Shown piece after piece: positions 57,119 to 64,000 of a stretch of 64,000 nucleotides of DNA. Source of the DNA: Actinopolyspora alba (GTDB lineage Bacteria > Actinomycetota > Actinomycetes > Mycobacteriales > Pseudonocardiaceae); contig NZ_FOMZ01000015.1 of assembly GCF_900112765.1 (NCBI RefSeq), forward strand, positions 1 to 64,000, written 5' to 3'. Each line of letters opens with the position of its first letter. Positions within the stretch are counted from its first letter, which is position 1. The notes under the pieces were generated by a model that did not search any database, was not told where the DNA came from, and was given only the letters and a program-made list of their open reading frames with translations. The position numbers were made by a program, and so were the translations under genes.

Positions 57119-59401
57119 TCATACCTTAGCGCCGTGCAGGCGCAGCATCTCCGTCTGGTGGTCCCGCACCTGTTGGTCCTGCCGCGGTGATGCTTCCCAA
57201 TCACCCTTCGAGTTGAGCACCCAGCAACGCGTCTGCGGGTGAAGTGCCGAATCCAGCAGCGAGTCCAGTTCCGAGGTCAGCCTGGGATCGGTCACCTGCA
57301 CCTGTGCCTCGATCCGCCGATCCAGATTCCGGTGCATCATGTCGGCACTCCCGATCCAGTGCTCGTCCGCGCCCTGGAAATGGAACACCCTGGAATGCTC
57401 CAGGAACCTGCCGAGAATCGAGCGGACCTCGATGTTTTCGCTCAGTCCGTCGACTCCCGCCTGCAAGGCACAAATACCGCGCACCACGATCCGAACGGGA
57501 ACTCCGGCGAGCGATGCCCGGTAGAGGGCGTCGATGATCTGTTCGTCGACCAGCGAATTGACCTTCATCCGGATGCCTGCCGGTTTTCCCGTTCGCGCCA
57601 GTGCTATTTCACCCTCGATTCGTTCGACTATCCCGCTTCGGATGCCCTGGGGTGAGACCAGAATCCTGCGATAAGTGTCGTGCCGCGCGTATCCGGTGAG
57701 CACGTTGAACAGATCGGTCAGATCCGCGCCGATGTCGTCGTCGGCGGTGAGCAGCCCCAGGTCCTCATATGTGCGAGCGGTTTTCGGGTTGTAGTTGCCG
57801 GTTCCCAGGTGGCAGTAACGCCGCAGCGTCGCCCCCTCCTGACGCACCACGAGTGCCGTTTTGCAGTGGGTTTTCAACCCCACCAGGCCGTAGACCACGT
57901 GCACCCCGGAGCGTTCCAGGGCACGTGCCCACTGGATGTTGGCCTGCTCGTCGAACCGCGCCTTGAGCTCGACCAGCGCCACCACCTGCTTGCCCGCCTC
58001 GGCCGCGTCGATCAGCGAGTTGACGATCGGCGAGTCACCCGAGGTCCGGTACAACGTCTGTTTGATCGCGAGCACCCGCGGGTCCACGGCCGCTTGCTCT
58101 ATGAAGCGCTGCACCGATGTGGAGAACGCGTGGTAGGGATGGTGTAACAGCACGTCGCCCTCGCGTAACGTCGCGAAGATGCTCTTGGACGTGTTGCCCT
58201 CCGCGAAGGCCGGATGAGTGGCGGGTACGACCGGCGACCCCTTCAGGTCCGGGCGTTGTAGTTTGCCCAGCTGGAACATGCAGGACAGATCCAGCAGGCC
58301 ACGCACCTCCACGACGTCGTGCGGGTCCACGTCGAGCTCGCGCAACAGCAGGTCGAGCATTGTCCGGCTCATCGTGTCGGCTATTTCCAGCCGTACGGGC
58401 GGGCCGAACCGCCTGCGGGCCAGCTCACGCTCCATGGCCTGCAGCAGGTCCTCGTCGCGGTCCTCCTCGACCTCCAGGTCCGCGTTGCGGGTCACGCGGA
58501 AGATGTGGTGCTCGGTGACCTCCATGCCGGGGAAGAGTTTGTCCAGATGTGCGGCTATGAGCTCCTCGAGCGGGATGAACGTGCTCTGCAGCTGGTCTCG
58601 CTCGTCCTCCACCCGGATCAGCCGCGCCACGTTGTCGGGCACCTTGACCCTGGCGAACCGTTTGATCCCGGCCTCGGTGTCGGTGACCATCACCGCGAGG
58701 TTCAGCGACAGCCCGGAGATGTAGGGGAACGGGTGCGCCGGATCGACGGCGAGCGGGGTCAGGACCGGAAAGACGTGGTCCTCGAAGTAGCGCGTCAGGT
58801 TCTCCCGGTCCTGTTTCTCGAGTCGCGCCCAGCTCAGGATGCGGATGCCGTTGGCCTCCAGCTCCGGCAGCAGCTCGTCGAGGAAGACGCGGTCGAGCCG
58901 TTCCACCAGGTCCTGGTTCCGTGCCGAGATGCGGGTCAGCTGTTCGTGCGGAGAGAGGCCGTCGGCGCTGCGTACCGAGAGCCCCGTTTCCTCGCGCCGT
59001 TTCAGCCCCGCCACGCGCACCATGTAGAACTCGTCCAGGTTCGAGGCGAAGATGCCCAGGAACTTCACCCGTTCCAGCGGCGGTTGGGACCGGTCCTCGG
59101 CCACGGCCAGTACCCGGGCGTTGAAATCCAACCAGGACAGCTCGCGGTTGAGGTACCGATTCTCCGGCAGGTCCGTGCTGGCCACGGCCCTGGTGACGGC
59201 GGGAGGAGCAGCCGGTACGCGCGCGCCGTCCGATTCGCCGCCACGCGTGGCCGTTTCGTCCGGCGCCGTTTCGGCCTCGGGCGTGATGGCTTCGGGCGCG
59301 TTCCGAGTCACCTTCTCGGGAGCCGTCTCGTGGCTGTTCCCTCGTATCGATTCGGAAAGCCGATCGTCGCCGTCCGTACTCACACCACTATTGTCACGCA
59401 T
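57119..59401 (-). CDS. ppk: polyphosphate kinase
   Basis: Makes and degrades inorganic polyphosphate. The 760-residue protein has the N domain ([19 protein letters not shown]), head domain and two C-terminal PLD-like domains. The autophosphorylated His is in [12 protein letters not shown], and a second conserved His lies in the final domain ([21 protein letters not shown]). The first ~75 residues are acidic and not conserved. The start may be ATG 59401 or GTG 59383. Confidence 0.95.
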   Translation of the reverse strand: MRDNSGVSTDGDDRLSESIRGNSHETAPEKVTRNAPEAITPEAETAPDETATRGGESDGARVPAAPPAVTRAVASTDLPENRYLNRELSWLDFNARVLAVAEDRSQPPLERVKFLGIFASNLDEFYMVRVAGLKRREETGLSVRSADGLSPHEQLTRISARNQDLVERLDRVFLDELLPELEANGIRILSWARLEKQDRENLTRYFEDHVFPVLTPLAVDPAHPFPYISGLSLNLAVMVTDTEAGIKRFARVKVPDNVARLIRVEDERDQLQSTFIPLEELIAAHLDKLFPGMEVTEHHIFRVTRNADLEVEEDRDEDLLQAMERELARRRFGPPVRLEIADTMSRTMLDLLLRELDVDPHDVVEVRGLLDLSCMFQLGKLQRPDLKGSPVVPATHPAFAEGNTSKSIFATLREGDVLLHHPYHAFSTSVQRFIEQAAVDPRVLAIKQTLYRTSGDSPIVNSLIDAAEAGKQVVALVELKARFDEQANIQWARALERSGVHVVYGLVGLKTHCKTALVVRQEGATLRRYCHLGTGNYNPKTARTYEDLGLLTADDDIGADLTDLFNVLTGYARHDTYRRILVSPQGIRSGIVERIEGEIALARTGKPAGIRMKVNSLVDEQIIDALYRASLAGVPVRIVVRGICALQAGVDGLSENIEVRSILGRFLEHSRVFHFQGADEHWIGSADMMHRNLDRRIEAQVQVTDPRLTSELDSLLDSALHPQTRCWVLNSKGDWEASPRQDQQVRDHQTEMLRLHGAKV

Positions 59402-59498
59402 GAGGTGGGGGATACGCTCATCCGATCGGATGGTGACGGAGGTTACACGAGTCGTTCGGGGGTGCGGACTCACCCGAACGGCAGTGGTTTCGGTGGTG

Positions 59499-60170
59499 CT
59501 AAACCGCCCCCGGGCAGCCGATTTCGGAACGGTTTGGTCTCGATTCGTTTCCTCGCAGCAGCTTCCGAGTGTGGGAGCCGAGCCCCAGCTCCTCCGCCGC
59601 ACGCAGGTCGGTTTCGGTGTCCACGTCGCAGCGCAGCGAGGCCCACGAGCCGAGGAGTGCCTTCGCGCCGCTCGCGCGGTGAGCCGTTGCCGAGTCCGTG
59701 CCGAAGCCGGGGCGCAGCGCTTTACCGACGGACGCCAGCAACAGCGTGGTCCCGGTGCCCTGGCGGTCCGCGCAGTAGGAGCGTTCCGAGTCCGCCTCCG
59801 CGATCGCACCGTCCAGCTCGGTGCCGCGCAACGCGGGGAGGTCGGCCTGCAGCGCGCCGATCCGGACCTTCGTGCCCCGCTCGCCGAGGAGGTGATCACC
59901 GTGTCGCAGTGCCGCGTTGAGTCCGGCCCGCGGTGAATCGGGCAGCACCTCGACCCCGAGTTCCCGGAACCGGTGCGTCAGCCCCGGGTCCGAGGTGACC
60001 ACGAGCACTTCTCGTACTCGTTCCGCCGTTGCCGCCGCCAGGACGGTGTCCATCGCGAGTGCGGTCACGAGCTCGGCGTGCTCATCGGGAAGGGTTCGCT
60101 CGGTACGCAACCGGGTCTTGGCCAGGTGCAGTGGTTTGATCGGTACGAGCAGTTGGACTCCCACGGTCAC
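59499..60170 (-). CDS. cofC: phosphoenolpyruvate guanylyltransferase (F420 biosynthesis)
   Basis: A 223-residue CofC/FbiD-type nucleotidyltransferase that activates phosphoenolpyruvate (or 2-phospholactate) for the side chain of coenzyme F420. The motif [13 protein letters not shown], the [14 protein letters not shown] region and the C-terminal [15 protein letters not shown] block are typical. GTG 60170 follows CAGAAT by six bases on the minus strand, a probable leaderless start. Position matches M. tuberculosis fbiD (Rv2983), beside gpsA. Confidence 0.92.
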   Translation of the reverse strand: MTVGVQLLVPIKPLHLAKTRLRTERTLPDEHAELVTALAMDTVLAAATAERVREVLVVTSDPGLTHRFRELGVEVLPDSPRAGLNAALRHGDHLLGERGTKVRIGALQADLPALRGTELDGAIAEADSERSYCADRQGTGTTLLLASVGKALRPGFGTDSATAHRASGAKALLGSWASLRCDVDTETDLRAAEELGLGSHTRKLLRGNESRPNRSEIGCPGAV

Positions 60171-60273
60171 CCCGCCATTCTGCGCCTCGCGGGGGAGAGG
60201 TCCAGCGACCGGTCAATCGGCGGTGCCCACCCCAACGGGTATGTTGGCAGCCGCTCAAACGGAAGGAGTTGGC

Positions 60274-61053
60274 GTGGCCGAGCCGAGGAGTTTGCGACGT
60301 TCCCGCGGCGCCACCAAAGAGCGTGGAAACGGTGTGGTCGGCAGAATCTGGTTGGCGATCGCCATCGTCGTGTTCTATCCGCTCAAGGCTTTGCTGGCGC
60401 GGACCAGGCTGATCGGGTTGGAGCACGTCCCCGCACAGGGTGGCGCGCTGTTGGTGCTCAACCACATCTCACACCTCGATCCGATCTACGACGCGGTGTC
60501 GGTGCACCGGGCGGGCAGGCTTCCCCGCTTCCTGGCCAAGCACACGCTCTGGAACTACCCGGTGCTGCGCGGTGTGCTGCGTGGCGTCGAGCAGATCCCG
60601 GTGTACCGCGGCAGCGTGAACGCCCAGCAGAGCCTTCGGGACGCGCACCGGGCTCTGGAACAGGGCAAGGTGGTGCTGATCTACCCCGACGGCACCATCA
60701 CCAAGGATCCCGAGGGCTGGCCCATGACCCCGAAGGTGGGAGTGGCCAGGCTCGCCCTGGAGCACGACGTCCCGGTGATTCCGGTGGCGAGATGGGGCAC
60801 CAGGGAAATCCTCGACGGATATCACAAGCGTTTTCGCCCCTTCCCGCGCAAGCGGGTCACGATGCGATTCGGCGCCCCCGCGGACCTGTCCGAGTACCGC
60901 GAGCGGGAAGCCGACACCAGGGTGTTGCGTGAGGTCACCGAGCTGCTCATGCGTCGGGTGCGCGATCAGCTGGCCGAGATCAGGGAGGAGCCCGCACCGT
61001 CCTCGTTCTACTCCGGTTCGAGGCGTGCGGAGCGGAACGACGACCATGTCTGA
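60274..61053 (+). CDS. 1-acyl-glycerol-3-phosphate acyltransferase family protein
   Basis: A 259-residue membrane-associated acyltransferase. The catalytic [11 protein letters not shown] (H-x4-D) lies near residue 65, with IPVYRGS and YPDGTITKD as the substrate-binding motifs. One N-terminal hydrophobic helix ([18 protein letters not shown]) should attach it to the membrane. GTG 60274 has GGAAGGAG upstream. It overlaps gpsA by eight bases; glycerol-3-phosphate made by GpsA is the start of the same phospholipid route. Confidence 0.9.
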   Translation: MAEPRSLRRSRGATKERGNGVVGRIWLAIAIVVFYPLKALLARTRLIGLEHVPAQGGALLVLNHISHLDPIYDAVSVHRAGRLPRFLAKHTLWNYPVLRGVLRGVEQIPVYRGSVNAQQSLRDAHRALEQGKVVLIYPDGTITKDPEGWPMTPKVGVARLALEHDVPVIPVARWGTREILDGYHKRFRPFPRKRVTMRFGAPADLSEYREREADTRVLREVTELLMRRVRDQLAEIREEPAPSSFYSGSRRAERNDDHV

Positions 61054-62083
61054 GACCACCGCTTCCGGGGCGGAGGGTGGTGCGTTGCGGCGTGTGGCAG
61101 TGCTGGGCGCCGGTTCCTGGGGAACCGCGTTCGCCAAAGTGCTCGCCGACGCGGGCACCGAGGTGCGGTTGTGGGCCCGCAGGAGCCACATGGCCGAGGC
61201 GATCGAGCGGGACCGCGTCAACGCCGAGTACCTTCCGCGCACCCCGCTTCCCGGCGGGCTGCGTGCCACCGACGACGCCGCGGTGGCGCTGCACGGTGCC
61301 GACGCGGTGGTGCTCGCGGTGCCGAGTCAGACCCTGCGGGAGAACCTGACCGGGTGGCAACCACTCCTCCCGGATGGGGCCACGCTGGTCAGTCTGGCCA
61401 AAGGGGTCGAGTTGAGCACTCTGAAGCGTATGAGCCAGGTGATAGCCGAGGTGGCCGATGTGCCCGCCGCTCGGGTGGCCGTCGTTTCCGGCCCCAACCT
61501 CGCCAAGGAGATCGCCGACGAGCAGCCCACCGCCACAGTGGTCGCCTGTCCGGACCACGAGCGCGCCGTCGCGCTGCAGCGCGCCTGTTCGACGGGGTAC
61601 TTCCGGCCCTACACCAACACCGATATCGTCGGGGTGGAGGTGGCCGGTGCCTGCAAGAACGTGATCGCGCTCGCCTGCGGGGTGGCCTCCGGCCTGGGGT
61701 ACGGCTCCAACACCATGTCCACTCTCATCACCAGGGGCATCGCCGAGACGACCCGGTTGGGAACAGCGCTGGGCGCCGAGCCCATGACCTTCGCCGGGCT
61801 GGCCGGAATGGGCGATCTGGTGGCCACCTGCGTGTCGCCGCTGTCCCGCAACCGCACGTTCGGGGAGCGGCTGGGGCACGGTGATTCCGTCGCCGAGGCG
61901 CAGCGTGCCGCGCACGGGCAGGTCGCGGAGGGTGTCAAGTCCTGCCGGTCGCTGTGCGAACTCGCGGCCGCCAACGGCGTGGAGATGCCGATAGCCGAAG
62001 TGGTCCACCGGGTCTGCCACGAAGGGTTGGACCCGGTGCCCGCCGCGGCCGAGCTGCTGGGACGGGACCGTAAACCGGAATAG
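61046..62083 (+). CDS. gpsA: NAD(P)-dependent glycerol-3-phosphate dehydrogenase
   Basis: Reduces dihydroxyacetone phosphate to glycerol-3-phosphate for phospholipids. The 345-residue protein has the Rossmann motif [19 protein letters not shown], the catalytic [10 protein letters not shown] region and [23 protein letters not shown]. It is coupled to the acyltransferase gene. Confidence 0.96.
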   Translation: MSETTASGAEGGALRRVAVLGAGSWGTAFAKVLADAGTEVRLWARRSHMAEAIERDRVNAEYLPRTPLPGGLRATDDAAVALHGADAVVLAVPSQTLRENLTGWQPLLPDGATLVSLAKGVELSTLKRMSQVIAEVADVPAARVAVVSGPNLAKEIADEQPTATVVACPDHERAVALQRACSTGYFRPYTNTDIVGVEVAGACKNVIALACGVASGLGYGSNTMSTLITRGIAETTRLGTALGAEPMTFAGLAGMGDLVATCVSPLSRNRTFGERLGHGDSVAEAQRAAHGQVAEGVKSCRSLCELAAANGVEMPIAEVVHRVCHEGLDPVPAAAELLGRDRKPE

Positions 62084-62091
62084 CGATCGAG

Positions 62092-63219
62092 ATGTCGCAC
62101 AGGAAGGAGAACCCGTTGTACGGGGACGGGACGCGCTGCGTACACGGTGGAGAGACCGAACCGGCCGCCGGGGAGTCGTTCATGCCCGGTCCGGTGTTCG
62201 CGGCCCCGTACCACCTGGGTGGCTCCGATCGCCTCGGTGACACCGATTTCTACGGTCGGGGCGGGAATCCCACCTGGCGGGCGCTGGAAACCGCCGTCGG
62301 GGATCTCGACGGCGGAACGTGCCTGCTGCTGCCCTCCGGGATGGCGGCCATCGGCACTCTGCTGCGGGCCGTGCTGCACGCCGGTGACGTGCTGGTGCTG
62401 CCCACCGACGGCTACTACGCCACCAGGGAGTTCGTGCGGACCGAACTCGCCGAGCTGCACCTGCGGGTCAGGGAGGTTCCGACGGCGGGCCCCTTCCCGG
62501 ACGACGTTTTCGACGGCGCCCGTCTGGTGTTGCTGGAGACTCCCTCCAATCCCGGTCTCGACGTCTGCGACATCGCGGCGCTGGCCGAGCGTGCCCACGC
62601 TGCGGGCGCGCTGCTGGCCGTGGACAACACGACCGCCACGCCGTTGGGCCAGCGACCGCTGGAACTCGGCGCCGACGTGGTGGTCGCCAGTGACACGAAG
62701 GCCCTGTGCGGGCACAGCGACCTGTTGCTCGGCCACGTCAGTGTGCGCGACGAGGAGCTCGCGCGACTCCTCGGCCGGGTACGCACCCTCTCCGGTGCGA
62801 TCCCGGCGCCGTTCGAGACCTGGCTGGCGCATCGCAGCATGGCGACGCTCGACCTGCGTCTCGCCCGGCAGGCCGAGAACGCGGCGGCGCTCGCCGAGGC
62901 GTTGTCCGGTCACGCGGACGTCACGGGAGTTCGCTGGCCCGGCATGCCGAGCGACCCCGCGCACGAAGTGGCGAGTCGACAGATGCGCCGTTGGGGCGGT
63001 GTGCTGCGCTTCGAACTGCGGGACGCCGAGGCGGTGGAACGGTTCGTCAACCGTAGTCACCTCGTTTCCGGAGCGACCAGTTTCGGTGGGGTGCACAGCA
63101 CCGTGGACCGGCGTGCCCAGTGGGGCGATCCCGTTCCGGACGGTTTCGTGCGGTTCTCGGCCGGTTGTGAGGACCCCGCCGATCTCGTGGCCGACGTCCT
63201 CGCCGCACTGCGGCGGTAG
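62092..63219 (+). CDS. Cys/Met metabolism PLP-dependent enzyme, cystathionine gamma-lyase-like
   Basis: A 375-residue fold-type I PLP enzyme. The cofactor Lys is in SDTKALCGHSD, and the flanking LLPSGMAAIGTLLRA, LLETPSNPGLDVCDI and VSGATSFGGVHSTV blocks place it in the trans-sulfuration group. The product (cystathionine cleavage, methionine gamma-lyase or a synthase) cannot be decided. It follows gpsA by eight bases and precedes a cysteine dioxygenase gene, suggesting cysteine metabolism. Confidence 0.88.
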   Translation: MSHRKENPLYGDGTRCVHGGETEPAAGESFMPGPVFAAPYHLGGSDRLGDTDFYGRGGNPTWRALETAVGDLDGGTCLLLPSGMAAIGTLLRAVLHAGDVLVLPTDGYYATREFVRTELAELHLRVREVPTAGPFPDDVFDGARLVLLETPSNPGLDVCDIAALAERAHAAGALLAVDNTTATPLGQRPLELGADVVVASDTKALCGHSDLLLGHVSVRDEELARLLGRVRTLSGAIPAPFETWLAHRSMATLDLRLARQAENAAALAEALSGHADVTGVRWPGMPSDPAHEVASRQMRRWGGVLRFELRDAEAVERFVNRSHLVSGATSFGGVHSTVDRRAQWGDPVPDGFVRFSAGCEDPADLVADVLAALRR

Positions 63220-63594
63220 TGGCGCCCTGCTCCGGCTGGCGTGGTGCCCCGGTTCGCGCGGATCAGCGACTGTCGGAACACTCGGTTCGCGCGGCGAGAG
63301 CTCTCGCCGTGACGTGAGTCGGTGTCGCACGACAGTGTGAGATCTTGCGAGTCTCGGGGGATTTCCTTGCCGTAGCGTCTCGTTCCTGGTTCACTGGTCG
63401 TCGTGTTTTGGCGCGCTACGAAGGCGAACCCGACGGCGGTCCGGCGTCCGGCCGGTCAGTACCGCCATGTCGAGCTGCGCCTGGTAGCGAGCGCGCTGTG
63501 TCCTTCGCGGTGAATTTCCCCGTGATCACGGATCGTTGATCCGCCGATCCCGCTTTCCGCTCTTCTCCCGTACTATCGCGAAGGACCCTCCGCT
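63220..63594. other. gene-free region with a perfect 16-bp palindrome
   Basis: No supported gene. GGCGAGAGCTCTCGCC (63293-63308) is a perfect palindrome 73 bases after the PLP-enzyme stop. It could fold as a short terminator (6-bp stem, AGCT loop) or serve as an operator. TACTAT at 63571-63576 is a plausible -10 for the next gene. Confidence 0.5.
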
Positions 63595-64000
63595 GTGTTC
63601 GCCGTTCCACCGAATACCGTTCTCCACGCGCCCGAACGCACTCGATCGCATCCGGCGCTGATAGCCCGCGATATCGCGACCAATCGTCGCGGTTGGGCAC
63701 ACCTGGTGCGCTACGACCGGGAACAACGTTGGTCCGCACTGCTGCGGCGCACCGACGACCACGAGGTCTGGATCCTGAGCTGGTTGCCCGGCCAGCACAC
63801 CGAGCTGCACGATCACGGAGGTGCCGACGGTGCCTTCACCGTGGTCTCCGGTGTGCTGACCGAACGCGCCGTGCGCTCCGACTCCGGACACCACCAGGCC
63901 GAGGCGCTGCACACGCTCGTCGCGGGCCAGTCCCGGGTCTTCGGTCCCAACTACGCCCATCAGGTGCACAACGAGGGGCCGGACCCCGCGATCAGCATTC
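63595..64000 (+). CDS. cysteine dioxygenase, 3' end beyond the window
   Basis: Oxidises cysteine to cysteine sulfinate with Fe(II) and O2. The first 135 residues are present. The cupin signature is LPGQHTELHDHGGADGAFTVVSG, where the His pair and Glu-position residues bind iron. A later conserved segment is VFGPNYAHQVHN, supplying the third His. GTG 63595 has AAGGA nine bases upstream and TACTAT as a -10. It probably works with the adjacent Cys/Met PLP enzyme in sulfur amino acid breakdown. Confidence 0.88.
   Translation, partial: MFAVPPNTVLHAPERTRSHPALIARDIATNRRGWAHLVRYDREQRWSALLRRTDDHEVWILSWLPGQHTELHDHGGADGAFTVVSGVLTERAVRSDSGHHQAEALHTLVAGQSRVFGPNYAHQVHNEGPDPAISI

Overview
The window is high-GC, densely packed actinobacterial chromosome. 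Gene order matches two Mycobacterium tuberculosis neighbourhoods: the sigK-rskA locus (Rv0444c-Rv0449c) at 2.1-9.9 kb, and a long block from ligA through gatCAB, lppZ, doxX, cfp6, ilvBNC, serA, leuB, gltX, leuCD, hupB, mutT1, ppk, fbiD/cofC to gpsA (about Rv2982c-Rv3014c). A citramalate synthase in place of reliance on threonine, many GTG/TTG starts and many leaderless promoters suggest a Pseudonocardiales-type actinomycete (Actinopolyspora/Saccharopolyspora-like). That placement is an inference from gene content and was not tested by a search.

Layout. 0-2 kb: a mycobacterial-type ilvD. 2-10 kb: anti-sigma factor, ECF sigma factor and a set of lipid/redox genes (two cyclopropane-fatty-acid-synthase-like methyltransferases, DUF1365, FAD oxidase, DUF1295), with an alpha/beta hydrolase and then a PAP2 phosphatase. 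11.1-20.7 kb: a 9.5-kb integrated element in the 3' end of a tRNA-Lys gene. 21-26 kb: an L,D-transpeptidase lipoprotein, two poorly known genes and ligA. 26-36 kb: GNAT, ACT protein, gatC-gatA-small membrane protein-gatB, an LppZ-like lipoprotein, DoxX, a second ilvD of E. coli type and a PH-domain membrane protein. 36-54.5 kb: branched-chain amino acid and serine synthesis (ilvBNC, serA, leuB, cimA, leuCD), with gltX, a HAD phosphatase, two other enzymes and three tRNAs. 55-64 kb: HU protein with a very long repetitive tail, mutT1, ppk, cofC, acyltransferase, gpsA, a Cys/Met PLP enzyme and a cysteine dioxygenase cut by the window edge.

How the genes work together. CimA, LeuCD, LeuB, IlvBN, IlvC and IlvD give a complete route from pyruvate and acetyl-CoA to the 2-keto precursor of isoleucine; the same Ilv and Leu enzymes serve valine and leucine, and only LeuA and the transaminase are not seen. 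Two transcription attenuators can be read directly. The one before ilvB has a leader peptide with Ile-Leu-Val-Leu codons; the one before cimA has two consecutive Ile codons. An IclR-type regulator (NdgR/LtbR-like) diverges from leuCD across a small palindrome.

The most interesting region is the 11-21 kb element. It encodes a tyrosine integrase, excisionase, repressor, RepA-like helicase, an HK97-type major capsid protein and a P27-type small terminase. No large terminase, portal, protease or tail gene was found. It resembles the phiRv1/phiRv2 mini-prophages of M. tuberculosis and capsid-forming phage satellites. Its ends carry 35-bp att repeats and paired arm-type sites. The tRNA's original terminator appears to be stranded at the far end, with a replacement terminator supplied by the element. 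A cluster of iteron-like repeats lies beside the helicase gene, and two genes in its left arm have ribosome-binding regions inside long perfect hairpins.
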